From NCBI RefSeq assembly GCF_000429405.1, contig NZ_KE386897.1:194031-258030 (forward strand): a stretch of DNA of 64,000 nucleotides, given 5' to 3'. Both the position numbers and the translations under genes were made by a program. Position 1 is the stretch's first letter; each line of letters opens with the position of its first letter. This document shows positions 31,567-40,901 of this stretch, piece after piece. The notes beneath the pieces are model-generated. The model did not search any database and had not been told where the DNA came from. It was given only the letters and a program-made list of their open reading frames with translations. This DNA is from Algoriphagus marincola DSM 16067. Its GTDB lineage: Bacteria > Bacteroidota > Bacteroidia > Cytophagales > Cyclobacteriaceae.

Positions 31567-33975
31567 ATGATCTTCAACTATCTAAAAATCTCAATTCGAA
31601 GCCTATTGAAGAGACGGGTTTTTTCTGCCGTAAACCTGCTGGGACTAACCCTGGGATTGCTCACTTTTTTAGTGCTGTTTGCCTACGTAGCCACTGAATT
31701 GACCTACAATGACTTTCATGATAAAAAAGAGAATATCTATCGTGTGGTGGTAGTGGAAGGAAATGGGGAGGCTGAAATTTTTCTTCCACCGGGCTTTGCA
31801 AATATTCTAGAGGATCAATTTGCTGATTTGGATCATGTGACTAGAGCGGCGGGTTTTATCGCTGGGGGATTAATTTCTAATCGGGAAGCTAATATTGCGA
31901 TCAAGGAAGCAGACATCAGTTTTGTAGAAGGTGACTTTTTCCAGACTTTCTCATTTCCAATGAAGCGTGGAAATGCAGATTTATCTGACCCTCAAACTGC
32001 CGTCATTTCCCAAGAACTTGCCAAAAAATTATTTGGGGAGGAGGACGCGCTGGGTAAAAGCTTCACGCTAAGCAACAATTTTGGCAAATCGGACTACACC
32101 ATTTCTGGGGTGCTGGATGAAATTCCAATGCGTTCAGACCTTCGTGCAGAGGTTTTTCTTTCCATTCATTATCTGGAAAATGAAGCAAATCGAAATGGAA
32201 ACAGTTGGGCCGATCCGAATGGAATAGATTCTGGATTTGCTAACCTCTATTTGCTAACCAATCCAGGCACCGATGGAGAGGAACTTGCCAAGCAAATGAC
32301 TGACTACTTCAAGCGGTTTCCTGGTTTTGACGGGATCACTGTGCACCTACAACCCCTCAGCGAATGGCATTTGGGTAGATCTATCGATGATCCGCTTCCT
32401 ACTTTTGGAAGTAGGGCAGGTGTCTTTGTTTTTGGAGCTATGGCGGTTCTGATTTTGGCCATTGCTTATGTCAATTACCTCAATCTTTCTGCAGCGAGTA
32501 TTCTGACACGTCTCAAGGAGATCAAAATGCGAAAAGTGCTTGGTGCAAATACCTGGCAGCTTGCACAGCAATTTGTATTGGAAACCCTGGTTCTCTTTCT
32601 TATTTCAGCACTTTTGGCTTTGATTGGTGTTTTTCTGATGGAGCCCTTAGTCGTAGCGGTTTTAGGTAAGTCCATCTGGCTTGGAGCTTTTAATCTGCCG
32701 TTTTTTTGGCTTTTGCTCGCTGCTATTATCCTTACCTGCTCGCTGATTTCGGGTTTTTATGTGGTGGTGCTTTCAGGAAAATTTGATAGAAAATCACAAG
32801 TCAACCTCAAACCTGAAAGTGGACAATGGCTACGTAAATCCTTGGTGGTTTTCCAATTTGTCATATCCATGGGAATGATCATCTCTACCTTGGTCATTCA
32901 GGATCAGCTTTCCTTCATGCAAAATAGGGACTTGGGAATGAATCTAGATCAATTATTGGTTATTTCAGGCCCTGACGAATTGGGAGAAAATGCGAAGGAG
33001 AAGCTGGTAAGCTTTAAAAATCAACTCGATAATTTTGCTTTTGTAAAAGGATCAGCCTCCTCCAATGTACTTCCTGGTCGATCTTATAATTTTTCCGCAG
33101 CTGGAATTACGCCCATGGTGCCTCGGCCGGAGGACCGAGATCAGAGTTATGCCATGGGAATTATCGATGAAAAATTTTTGGAAGTCTTTGAAATTGACAT
33201 CAAGTCTGGGAGAAGCTTTACTTCAGGGGAAGCTAATCAAGGCTGGTATGCCAGCAGAAAGCTGATGATTAATGAATCGGCTGCTGAAACATTGGGTTTT
33301 GATGGAGCTGAGGATGCATCGGGTCAAAGTATCAAATGGGGTGAGGACGTCTATGAGATTGTGGGGGTAGTGGCTGATTATCATCACCTGTCACTGAAGG
33401 AGAAAATATTACCCATGATCCTGCTCCCCAATGAAGGACAGGCTTATTTTTCAATGATTGTGGAGCCGATAAATCTGGAAGCTAATTTAACTTCTCTGCA
33501 AGCGACATTTGAAGAAATTTTCCCTGGAAATCCCTTTGAATATTACTTTATGGATGAGCAGTTTGCTTCGCAATACGCTGAAGATCAACAATTAAGCAAA
33601 GCTTTTTCCACAGCGGGAATTTTAGCCATTTTGATTTCTTGCCTTGGTTTATTTGGCTTGGCAGCCTATGCTGTGGAGCAACGGACCAAAGAGATCGGTA
33701 TTCGAAAAGTACTCGGTGCCAGCAGTCCCAGCGTAATAAAGTTGATTATCAGTGATTTTGTGATTCTTCTTTTGCTAGCGATAATTTTAGCTTTTCCCCT
33801 GGCTTGGTATGGGATGAAAACCTGGCAAGCGGATTTTCCCTATCAGGCTGGCTTGTCAGTTTGGACCTTCCTATTTGGTGCCTGTGTGACTATCTTCATC
33901 GCTTTGCTCACAGTTGGTTTTCAGGCTCTAAAAGCCGCCTGGTCCAATCCCGTTGACGCCATTCGTGCGGAATAG
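31567..33975 (+). CDS. MacB/FtsX-type ABC permease P3
   Basis: An 802-residue permease, second gene of unit B, 23 bases after P2. N-terminal helix in FSAVNLLGLTLGLLTFLVLFAYV. The first FtsX module (from ~284) is divergent: LAIAYVNYLNLSAASILTRLKEIKMRKVLGAN replaces the usual LIACINFMNL pattern. The second module (from ~679) is standard: CLGLFGLAAYAVEQRTKEIGIRKVLGAS. It ends NPVDAIRAE, weakly matching the shared tail. The divergent first module suggests it may serve as the specialised half of a heterodimer with P2, which is inference. A terminator and an enhancer-like site follow. Confidence 0.9.
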   Translation: MIFNYLKISIRSLLKRRVFSAVNLLGLTLGLLTFLVLFAYVATELTYNDFHDKKENIYRVVVVEGNGEAEIFLPPGFANILEDQFADLDHVTRAAGFIAGGLISNREANIAIKEADISFVEGDFFQTFSFPMKRGNADLSDPQTAVISQELAKKLFGEEDALGKSFTLSNNFGKSDYTISGVLDEIPMRSDLRAEVFLSIHYLENEANRNGNSWADPNGIDSGFANLYLLTNPGTDGEELAKQMTDYFKRFPGFDGITVHLQPLSEWHLGRSIDDPLPTFGSRAGVFVFGAMAVLILAIAYVNYLNLSAASILTRLKEIKMRKVLGANTWQLAQQFVLETLVLFLISALLALIGVFLMEPLVVAVLGKSIWLGAFNLPFFWLLLAAIILTCSLISGFYVVVLSGKFDRKSQVNLKPESGQWLRKSLVVFQFVISMGMIISTLVIQDQLSFMQNRDLGMNLDQLLVISGPDELGENAKEKLVSFKNQLDNFAFVKGSASSNVLPGRSYNFSAAGITPMVPRPEDRDQSYAMGIIDEKFLEVFEIDIKSGRSFTSGEANQGWYASRKLMINESAAETLGFDGAEDASGQSIKWGEDVYEIVGVVADYHHLSLKEKILPMILLPNEGQAYFSMIVEPINLEANLTSLQATFEEIFPGNPFEYYFMDEQFASQYAEDQQLSKAFSTAGILAILISCLGLFGLAAYAVEQRTKEIGIRKVLGASSPSVIKLIISDFVILLLLAIILAFPLAWYGMKTWQADFPYQAGLSVWTFLFGACVTIFIALLTVGFQALKAAWSNPVDAIRAE

Positions 33976-34000
33976 TGTCCGAACTAGCTGAAAACGGACA
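33976..34000 (+). promoter_or_regulatory. Enhancer-like site C (P4 unit), variant spacing
   Basis: TGTCCG and CGGACA form a perfect inverted pair separated by 13 bases; the middle half-site of the standard pattern is not recognisable. The first half-site ends 85 bases before the -24 GG at 34066, in line with the other sites. Confidence 0.55.
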
Positions 34001-34029
34001 GTTTTAAACTTGTATTGATATTCTAAAAA

Positions 34030-34059
34030 GCCCTTCAATTAACATTGAAGGGCATTTTT
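34030..34059 (+). terminator. Terminator after P3, inside the enhancer-promoter interval
   Basis: A 10-bp stem GCCCTTCAAT/ATTGAAGGGC with the loop TAAC and a T-rich tail, ending 5 bases before promoter C. Confidence 0.92.
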
Positions 34060-34063
34060 ATTT

Positions 34064-34080
34064 TTGGAATTAGGCTTGCA
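34064..34080 (+). promoter_or_regulatory. Sigma-54-like promoter C (P4 unit)
   Basis: TTGGAATTAGGCTTGCA has the invariant GG-N10-GC and a canonical TTGCA -12 element, the best -12 box of the set. It lies 82 bases before the P4 ATG. Confidence 0.7.
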
Positions 34081-34161
34081 ACCTTCTTTTTAAAATCTGC
34101 ATCTCCGCTATAGAGACTAAACCAACTCCATCTTTTCATAAAATTCGAACCCGCGCCAGCT

Positions 34162-36579
34162 ATGTTGAAAAACTATTTGAAAATCATCTTTAGGAATCTT
34201 CGTAACAACAAGATTTATTCGTTGATCAACATTTTTGGGCTAAGCCTAGGAATAGCTGCCAGTATGTTGATTGTAGTGTTTGTGGCAGACGAACTGAGTT
34301 ATGACAAATTTCATCCACAAATTGAAAATTTGTACCGGATCGATTTTACAGGGAAACTAAATGGGAATGAGTTCGATATGGCCTTGACAGGTGCACCCAT
34401 AGGACCGGCGATGGCTGAGGAGGTTCCGGAGGTAGAAAGTACCTTAAGAGTGGGGCTATGGGAAACTGTCCCCATTCAGTATGAGGATCTTACTTTCACT
34501 GAAAGCAATGTTTTAGTTGCTGAAAAAAACTTCTTTGACTTTTTTGGCTTTGAGTTGCTACAGGGTGATCCTGCCACTGTCTTGGATGGTCCAAATAAAT
34601 TAGTGATTACCGAAGAAAATGCCAGAAAATATTTTGGAGAGGAAGATCCGATTGGCAAAGTACTCTTACGCGGGTCTGAAAAAACTGCTACCGAGGTAAC
34701 GGGAGTAATTAGCAATCCTCCGTCCAATTCTCATCTTACCTATGACATGATTGTGTCCGGTGACAGCTGGGAGTATTTGAAAAATGAAAATTGGTCCAGC
34801 AATAACCTATATACCTACTTCAGAACATTTCCGGAGGTGGACATGAGTAATGTTCAAGGTTCTCTGGATGGATTCATTGAAAAATATTTTGGGCCGGAGA
34901 TCGAGCAATACCTTGGCTTTTCAATGGATGAACTGAGAGCTCAGGGAAATAATGTTGGATATGGCTTTATGCCAGTGAAGGATATTCATTTGCATTCCGA
35001 ACTTGCTGAGGAACCCACAACACCTGGAAATATCCAGTATCTATACATTTTTGGGGCGATCTCAATTTTTATAATCCTGATCGCCTGTATCAATTTCATG
35101 AATTTAGCCACTGCCAAATCTGCAAATCGTGCGAAGGAAGTAGGAGTTAGGAAGACCATAGGAGCAAGTAGATTTCCTCTCATTGGACAATTTCTTACCG
35201 AATCTATGATTTACAGTTTTCTTTCTGGCTTCGTTGCATTGGTACTAATTTTAATAGCACTTCAGCCTTTCAATGCGCTATCAGGAAAGGACTTGAGTTG
35301 GACCGTATTCTTAAATCCTGTTCTGCTTCTTGGCTTTTTTGCTTTTTTGGCTTTCGTAGGCCTATTGGCAGGTTCTTACCCAGCCTTTTATCTGACGTCC
35401 TTTTCACCGTCAGAGGTGCTTAAGGGGAAGGTGAGAAAGGGAACCAGACGTTCTGGGTTTAGAAATGGACTAGTTGTTTTTCAATTTTTTGTGTCTATAA
35501 GTCTGATTATAAGTAGCTTGGTTGTGTACAAGCAACTTATTTACATGCAGGAAGTCAACCTTGGTTTTGATAAAGAAAACGTAATTAATCTGCTACATAC
35601 CCGATCTCTGGGGAATAATGCGGAAGCTTTCAAGCAAGAACTGTTGGCCAATACAGGCTTCATCGCTGCCTCCTATGCCAATAATCTTCCTCCCAAGATT
35701 GACTGGAATTCCGTTTATCGGGCCATTGACACCGAGCAAGACTACTTATTTACGATGAATTGGGTTGACCATGATCATTTGGATGCCATGGGCTATGAAA
35801 TGCTGGAAGGAAGGTTTTTCTCTAAAGACTTTCCCTCAGACAGCACAGCCTTGATTATCAACGAAAGTGCATTCAAGCAGATAGGCTGGACTGGATTGGA
35901 TGGTTCTCAAAAAATCTCGGGTTATTTCAATGGGGAAGAAATTGAAGAGAGAACAGTGATCGGGGTGATTAAGGATTTTAATTACGATAACCTAAAGCTA
36001 AAAATAGAACCATTGATTATGGGGATTGAGCCAGATTACTTTTATGAAATGGCTATTCGATTGAATCCGGGTGATGTCACTGACCGGGTTAAAATTATTG
36101 AAAATCTTTGGGCTAAGTATGCTGATGGAGCAGCTTTCGAATACTCTTTTGTGGACTCCAACTTTGATTCGCTTTATAGGTCGGAGAAAAATATGGGCAA
36201 TATAATTCTTGTATTTACGGTTTTGGCTATCAGCATTGCGTGTTTGGGTTTATTTGGCCTAGCTGCTTTTACCACAGAGCAAAGAGCGAAGGAAATCAGT
36301 ATTAGAAAAGCCTTGGGGGCCAGTATGCCTAATTTAATTACTCTACTGAGCAAGGATTTTACCATCCTGGTATTGGTGGCATTTATTTTTGCAGGTCCCT
36401 TGGCATACTATGTCATGGACACTTTCTGGTTGCAGAATTTCGCATTTAAAACTTCGATAGGCTGGATGCTGGTTTTGGGGTCAGGACTCATGGCAATTTT
36501 TATTGCTTGGCTTACAGTGAGTTATCAAAGCTTTAAAACAGCCGCCTCCAATCCGGTAGATTACTTAAAAAACGAGTAA
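34162..36579 (+). CDS. MacB/FtsX-type ABC permease P4
   Basis: An 805-residue permease starting MLKNYLKIIFRNLRNNKIYSLINIFGLSLGIAAS. The first FtsX module begins near 293 (LIACINFMNLATAKSANRAKEVGVRKTIGAS), the second half near 436 (GLVVFQFFVSISLIISSLVVYKQL) and the second FtsX module near 675 (CLGLFGLAAFTTEQRAKEISIRKALGAS). It ends NPVDYLKNE. It appears to be the only gene of unit C, since another enhancer-like site and sigma-54-like promoter follow before GIN1. The periplasmic domains carry the specificity expected to distinguish it from P1-P3. Confidence 0.92.
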   Translation: MLKNYLKIIFRNLRNNKIYSLINIFGLSLGIAASMLIVVFVADELSYDKFHPQIENLYRIDFTGKLNGNEFDMALTGAPIGPAMAEEVPEVESTLRVGLWETVPIQYEDLTFTESNVLVAEKNFFDFFGFELLQGDPATVLDGPNKLVITEENARKYFGEEDPIGKVLLRGSEKTATEVTGVISNPPSNSHLTYDMIVSGDSWEYLKNENWSSNNLYTYFRTFPEVDMSNVQGSLDGFIEKYFGPEIEQYLGFSMDELRAQGNNVGYGFMPVKDIHLHSELAEEPTTPGNIQYLYIFGAISIFIILIACINFMNLATAKSANRAKEVGVRKTIGASRFPLIGQFLTESMIYSFLSGFVALVLILIALQPFNALSGKDLSWTVFLNPVLLLGFFAFLAFVGLLAGSYPAFYLTSFSPSEVLKGKVRKGTRRSGFRNGLVVFQFFVSISLIISSLVVYKQLIYMQEVNLGFDKENVINLLHTRSLGNNAEAFKQELLANTGFIAASYANNLPPKIDWNSVYRAIDTEQDYLFTMNWVDHDHLDAMGYEMLEGRFFSKDFPSDSTALIINESAFKQIGWTGLDGSQKISGYFNGEEIEERTVIGVIKDFNYDNLKLKIEPLIMGIEPDYFYEMAIRLNPGDVTDRVKIIENLWAKYADGAAFEYSFVDSNFDSLYRSEKNMGNIILVFTVLAISIACLGLFGLAAFTTEQRAKEISIRKALGASMPNLITLLSKDFTILVLVAFIFAGPLAYYVMDTFWLQNFAFKTSIGWMLVLGSGLMAIFIAWLTVSYQSFKTAASNPVDYLKNE

Positions 36580-36630
36580 AGCTTCATTTATTTACTTGCT
36601 TTGCTCAGATCGATATAATCCCTAATTGAT

Positions 36631-36666
36631 CGTCCGCTCGCGGTCATATTTTAGGCAGATCGGACA
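36631..36666 (+). promoter_or_regulatory. Enhancer-like site D (GIN1-P5-GIN2 unit)
   Basis: Four positions in strict 6-4-6-4-6-4-6 phase: CGTCCG, CGGTCA, a degenerate TTAGGC, then a perfect CGGACA. The first half-site ends 83 bases before the -24 GG at 36719. Confidence 0.6.
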
Positions 36667-36716
36667 ATCAATATTAATTAACCCGCTCAAAGAGCTTGTA
36701 AATGCACTTTTTGCTC

Positions 36717-36734
36717 TTGGCACCATCTCTGAAT
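36717..36734 (+). promoter_or_regulatory. Sigma-54-like promoter D (GIN1 unit)
   Basis: TTGGCACCATCTCTGAAT: canonical TTGGCAC at -24, GG-N10-GA at -12, ending CTGAAT like promoter B. It lies 26 bases before the GIN1 ATG. A weak hairpin AAGAGC/GCTCTT (36690-36718) touches its 5' edge. Confidence 0.68.
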
Positions 36735-36759
36735 TAATAATTATAAACCAACACATGTT

Positions 36760-37449
36760 ATGAATCTAATCAAAACAACCGCTGCAGTTCTGCTCCTTTT
36801 TCTTTTAGGTTTTTCTGCTAATGCTCAAGGTACGGAAACACGTACTCCGGGAGCTTTTACGAGTATTGAATCCGGTGGAAACTGGAATGTGTATGTCTCC
36901 ATTGGTGATCGGGATGAGGTGACCATAGAATCCGGTAATATCGCTCTCAACAAAGTCATCACAGAGGTAAAAGACGGGAAGCTTAAGCTTAAGCTCGAGA
37001 AAGGAAATTATCGCAATGTAGATCTTGACTTTTATGTAACTGTCCGGGAATTGACTGGACTGGGTTCTTCTGGTTCGGGAAGTATTACAGTCGAGGACGA
37101 TGTGGATACTAAGAAATTGAATCTTGGAGTATCCGGATCAGGCTTAGTTCAGATGAGAAATGTCTTTGCTGAGACCATTAATGTAGGGATCAGTGGCTCT
37201 GGAGATGTAAAAATTGAAGGTGGAGAAACCAAGAAATTATTGATCGGACAGTCAGGATCAGGAGATTTCAGTGGACCCGGCCTAGTAGCTGAGCAAATCA
37301 ATGTTGGCAAATCTGGCTCAGGAAAATCCTATGTCGGAGAGTGCAAGTCATTGAAAGTAGGTGCCTCTGGCTCGGGAAATGTGTATTACAAAGGAAATCC
37401 AGAATTGAATGTAGGTGTCTCAGGATCTGCTCGTGTGATCAAGCAATAA
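36760..37449 (+). CDS. Secreted head-GIN domain protein GIN1 (DUF2807)
   Basis: A 229-residue exported protein: signal peptide MNLIKTTAAVLLLFLLGFSANAQ, then a single-stranded beta-helix made of repeated SGSG turns spaced about 18-20 residues (GSSGSGSITVEDD, VSGSGLVQM, ISGSGDVKI, QSGSGDFSG, KSGSGKSYV, ASGSGNVYY). DUF2807 proteins are common in Bacteroidota; function is unknown, and an adhesive or surface-binding role has been suggested only by shape. It is the first gene of unit D and precedes P5, with a terminator-like hairpin between. About half its residues outside the repeats match GIN2. Its place under the exporter's regulatory elements suggests it is a secreted output or accessory of the transport system. 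Confidence 0.9.
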   Translation: MNLIKTTAAVLLLFLLGFSANAQGTETRTPGAFTSIESGGNWNVYVSIGDRDEVTIESGNIALNKVITEVKDGKLKLKLEKGNYRNVDLDFYVTVRELTGLGSSGSGSITVEDDVDTKKLNLGVSGSGLVQMRNVFAETINVGISGSGDVKIEGGETKKLLIGQSGSGDFSGPGLVAEQINVGKSGSGKSYVGECKSLKVGASGSGNVYYKGNPELNVGVSGSARVIKQ

Positions 37450-37474
37450 TATTAAACCCAGCCTTATGAAAGTC

Positions 37475-37509
37475 AAATGCCGGTGAGTACGTACTTGTCG
37501 GCATTTTTT
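37475..37509 (+). terminator. Terminator-like hairpin between GIN1 and P5
   Basis: An 8-bp stem AAATGCCG/CGGCATTT with a 16-base loop and six T residues. It probably lowers expression of P5 relative to GIN1 within unit D. Confidence 0.8.
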
Positions 37510-37526
37510 CTAAACCCCAGCCTCTT

Positions 37527-39953
37527 ATGTTCAAGAATTACTTCAAAATCGTATTTAGGAACGCCAAAAAGCATCCATTGTATGTTTTTATAAATCTCTT
37601 TGGCTTAGCAATTGGGATGGCAGTCAGTTTGGTGATTCTGCTCTATGTTCGCTACGAATTGAGCTATGACAACTATCATCAGGATGTCGATCGCCTTTAC
37701 CGGGTATCTCGGGCTTGGTTCAACCCTAGTGGAGAGGAAAGCCTTCATTTGGGTCATGCAGCACCTCCTTTTGGCCCGCTGATTCAATCTGATTTTCCAG
37801 AGGATGTGGAGGCTTCAGCCCGATTGATGAATGCCGATCCATTGATAAAAAATGGGGAGGATTCATTTGTGGAAGAGGACTTTTTCTTCGCCGACCCAGA
37901 GGTTTTCGATGTTTTCGGATGGGAGCTTTTAGAAGGAGAGTCGCGAGATGCTCTGACCCAGGCGGATGGACTTATCCTTACTGAAGAGACAGCTCAAAGG
38001 TATTTTGGTGATCAAAGTGCTGTAGGTAAGGATTTGTTGGTAGAAATTCAAGGGATGCAGTTTACCATGCAGGTGCGGGGTGTGATCAAGGATATCCCTG
38101 AAAACTCCCACTTCCATGTGAATTTCCTTGCTTCCATGATACCGGTCATCCAATTTTATGGAGGACAGGAAGCATTTATGGGAAATTATGGATCTAATAA
38201 TTTTTCAACTTACCTCAAACTCGCTTCAGGTGTAGATTATCAGGCATTCGAAGATAAGCTTCCTTCCATGATTGATAGACATATGGGAGAGACCAGCTCA
38301 GGTATCCCTATGTCCCAAACCACCAAGCTTTTCCTTTGGCCCATTCAGGATATTCACTTGTACTCTAATCTGGATTCGGAAATTGGCGCAAATGGAAATA
38401 TTGACTATGTCTACATCTATGCCGCAGTGGCTCTATTCATTCTTTTGATTGCCTGTATCAACTTTATGAACCTAAGTACTGCTCGCTCATCGCTCCGATC
38501 CATGGAGGTAGGTCTGCGAAAAGTAATGGGTGCCGACAAGCTGGTTTTGATTAGGCAATTTATGGGAGAAAGCTTCGTCATGACCTTTATTTCCATGATA
38601 ATCGCCGTCGGCTTTGTATATTTATTTTTGCCGACTTTCTCCAACTTTTTAGAAAGTCCACTTTCCCTAAATTTCATTTCCAATCCGGAGTATTTCCTTT
38701 GGATTGCAGGTATTGTGCTTTTTGTGGGATTGATATCAGGAAGCTACCCTGCTTTGTTTTTATCTGGTTTTTCACCTGCAAAAGTTCTCAAAGGTGCATT
38801 CAAAGCTGGAAAAGGTCATGAAAACTTCCGAGCTGTTTTGGTCGTGGGTCAGTTTGCCATTTCGGTCATGCTTATTGTCGCTGTTTTGGTAGTGATAGGG
38901 CAGTTGAGCTTTATGCAGAATAAGGATTTGGGATTTGACAAAGAAGATATTGTAGTTCTTCCTAGCTCCAATCAAATCAATGAAAACTACCTGATCATCA
39001 AAGATAGGTTGGAGAATCACCCGGGCATTCAGGAGGTGAGTTTATCCAGTCGGGTTCCTTCCGGTCGATTGCTGGATTCCCAAGGCGCAACAGCTGAAGT
39101 GGGAGGAGAGTTGACCCAATTAAATGTCCGGATTGCAGATATCCATGTGGCTCATAATTTTCTGGATACTTACGGGATTCCACTGGCAGCGGGAAGAGAT
39201 TTCGATTATCTACGTGCCAGTGATTCCACTGAAGCATTTATTTTGAATGAAGCGGCAATTCGGGAGATTGGATGGACCTCTTCTGAGGAGGCGATCGGAA
39301 AGCAATTTCTCTATGGAGGAAGGCGAGGATTTGTGACTGGTGTGATGGAAGATTTTCACTTCGAAAGCCTTCATCAGCCGATTGTACCCATCGTATTTTT
39401 GATTTCTCAGGATAGAAATAATCAGGTCAGCATCAAATTCGATGCAAATCAGCGGGAGCAGGTTTTGTCTTATTTGCGAGGAGAGTGGGCGGAATTCCGA
39501 CCTGACTATCCCTTCGAACCAAACTTTATCGATGAAGGATTTAATCGTCAATACGAAGCTGAGGCAAGAGTCAAAACAATCTTTACTTTCTTTTCAGTCC
39601 TTGCAATTGTGATTTCAGTATTGGGTCTCTTAGGATTGGTAACTTTTGCCACCGAACAAAGAACCCGAGAAATCGGTATCCGAAAAGTCATGGGAGCTGA
39701 GACCTCCAATATTCTAGTCCTTTTGGGAAAAGATTTCCTGAAGCTGGTAGGAATTGGTTTTTTGATTGCTATTCCGCTTTCTTATTTCGGAATGAGTAGT
39801 TGGCTGGAGGATTTTGCCTATCGTATTGGCATATCTTGGACTACTTTCCTGTGGGCTGGATTGATAGCAGGACTGATAGCGGCAGTGACAGTTACCAGTC
39901 AAACGATCCGTGCTGCTTGGGCCAACCCCGTAAAAAGTATTAAAAACGAATAA
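37527..39953 (+). CDS. MacB/FtsX-type ABC permease P5
   Basis: An 808-residue permease, starting MFKNYFKIVFRNAKKHPLYVFINLFGLAIGMAVS. FtsX module 1 from ~291 (LIACINFMNLSTARSSLRSMEVGLRKVMGAD), second half from ~436, FtsX module 2 from ~681 (VLGLLGLVTFATEQRTREIGIRKVMGAE). It ends NPVKSIKNE. It sits between the two head-GIN genes: GIN1 ends 77 bases before it and GIN2 starts 28 bases after its stop. No enhancer-like site lies immediately in front, so it should depend on promoter D and read-through past the hairpin. The sandwich suggests that this permease is the one most closely linked to the GIN proteins. Confidence 0.92.
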   Translation: MFKNYFKIVFRNAKKHPLYVFINLFGLAIGMAVSLVILLYVRYELSYDNYHQDVDRLYRVSRAWFNPSGEESLHLGHAAPPFGPLIQSDFPEDVEASARLMNADPLIKNGEDSFVEEDFFFADPEVFDVFGWELLEGESRDALTQADGLILTEETAQRYFGDQSAVGKDLLVEIQGMQFTMQVRGVIKDIPENSHFHVNFLASMIPVIQFYGGQEAFMGNYGSNNFSTYLKLASGVDYQAFEDKLPSMIDRHMGETSSGIPMSQTTKLFLWPIQDIHLYSNLDSEIGANGNIDYVYIYAAVALFILLIACINFMNLSTARSSLRSMEVGLRKVMGADKLVLIRQFMGESFVMTFISMIIAVGFVYLFLPTFSNFLESPLSLNFISNPEYFLWIAGIVLFVGLISGSYPALFLSGFSPAKVLKGAFKAGKGHENFRAVLVVGQFAISVMLIVAVLVVIGQLSFMQNKDLGFDKEDIVVLPSSNQINENYLIIKDRLENHPGIQEVSLSSRVPSGRLLDSQGATAEVGGELTQLNVRIADIHVAHNFLDTYGIPLAAGRDFDYLRASDSTEAFILNEAAIREIGWTSSEEAIGKQFLYGGRRGFVTGVMEDFHFESLHQPIVPIVFLISQDRNNQVSIKFDANQREQVLSYLRGEWAEFRPDYPFEPNFIDEGFNRQYEAEARVKTIFTFFSVLAIVISVLGLLGLVTFATEQRTREIGIRKVMGAETSNILVLLGKDFLKLVGIGFLIAIPLSYFGMSSWLEDFAYRIGISWTTFLWAGLIAGLIAAVTVTSQTIRAAWANPVKSIKNE

Positions 39954-39981
39954 GTATAATCCACTATTAAAATCTATAGCT

Positions 39982-40677
39982 ATGAGAACTAATCTAAAAC
40001 TGTTTATCTCGGCATTTGCCCTTTTGGCCATGGTATCTTGTGTACAGGCTCAGCAGACCGAAACCCGTGATTTGGGAAGCTTTTCCAAAGTCAGTTCCGG
40101 TGGAAGTTGGGAGGTGATCCTGACAGAAGGAAATCGTGAGGAGGTCCGAATTGAGGTAAGGGGTGTCGACCTGAGTAAGGTGAAAACTGAAATAAAGGGT
40201 GATGAATTGAACCTCGGACTAGAACGAGGTAGCTACAGCAATGTAAAGCTTAAGTTTTATGTCACCTACCGCAATTTGGAAGGAGTAAGTGTATCAGGTT
40301 CAGGAGATATGAAAGTTGACACCCCGGTAAGAGCAGACCAGTTTTCAATTGGGCTATCAGGTTCAGGAGATATTTCCATGAAGGAGCTCATAGCAGGTCA
40401 GTTAACGGCTTCTATTTCCGGCTCAGCTGAGATAAGGATTGCTGATGGAGAAGTAGAATCAGCTGAAATCAAGCAGTCCGGTTCAGGAGATTTCAAAGGA
40501 GAAAGGCTAGCAATAGGTAGTTTGTATGTTACCAAGTCAGGTTCAGGTGATACGCATGTTGGGGATTTGGGAGAAATCTCAGTACGATCCTCTGGCTCCG
40601 GAGATGTAGTGTATTCCGGTTCGCCAAGACTGGGAGAGATTCGAACTTCAGGATCTAGCAGAATACGAAAGCGATAA
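39982..40677 (+). CDS. Secreted head-GIN domain protein GIN2 (DUF2807)
   Basis: A 231-residue paralogue of GIN1. The signal peptide (MRTNLKLFISAFALLAMVSCVQAQQ) could be read as a lipoprotein signal (MVSC) or cut after VQAQ; the latter fits GIN1. The mature part opens TETRDLGSFSKVSSGGSWEVILTEGN, close to GIN1's TETRTPGAFTSIESGGNWNVYVSIGD, and continues with the same ladder of SGSG turns (VSGSGDMKV, LSGSGDISM, QSGSGDFKG, KSGSGDTHV, SSGSGDVVY). The pair probably arose by duplication around P5. A strong terminator closes unit D. Confidence 0.9.
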   Translation: MRTNLKLFISAFALLAMVSCVQAQQTETRDLGSFSKVSSGGSWEVILTEGNREEVRIEVRGVDLSKVKTEIKGDELNLGLERGSYSNVKLKFYVTYRNLEGVSVSGSGDMKVDTPVRADQFSIGLSGSGDISMKELIAGQLTASISGSAEIRIADGEVESAEIKQSGSGDFKGERLAIGSLYVTKSGSGDTHVGDLGEISVRSSGSGDVVYSGSPRLGEIRTSGSSRIRKR

Positions 40678-40695
40678 GCTGACTATAATCCCCCT

Positions 40696-40728
40696 AAAAA
40701 CCTGCAAGAATTTGTTGCAGGTTTTTTT
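40696..40728 (+). terminator. Terminator after GIN2
   Basis: A 12-bp stem AAAAACCTGCAA/TTGCAGGTTTTT with a T run, 19 bases after the GIN2 stop. Unlike units B, C and F, here the terminator precedes the enhancer-like site. Confidence 0.92.
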
Positions 40729-40797
40729 ATGTCTTTCTGTTTCATTCAAGGTGATTATTTCAAAGGCTAAAGCTGGACTGGGTAAAATCATTCTTTC

Positions 40798-40823
40798 TGC
40801 CCGATAGCGAACAAAATTGTCCG
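40798..40823 (+). promoter_or_regulatory. Enhancer-like triple half-site E (P6-P9 unit)
   Basis: TGCCCG, CGAACA and TGTCCG with 4-base spacers (ATAG, AAAT). The first half-site ends 82 bases before the -24 GG at 40885. Confidence 0.72.
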
Positions 40824-40883
40824 TGGAATCTTTCTTGGATTTTCTAAAAATGCAGAATACAAGCTGTTTACAGGGTTTTTGAC

Positions 40884-40900
40884 TGGTACGAAAGTGGAAT
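40884..40900 (+). promoter_or_regulatory. Sigma-54-like promoter E (P6-P9 unit)
   Basis: TGGTACGAAAGTGGAAT: GG-N10-GA, nearly the same sequence as promoter F (TGGCATGGAAGTGGAAT). It lies 275 bases before the P6 ATG, so the predicted leader is unusually long. Confidence 0.6.
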
Positions 40901-40901
40901 A

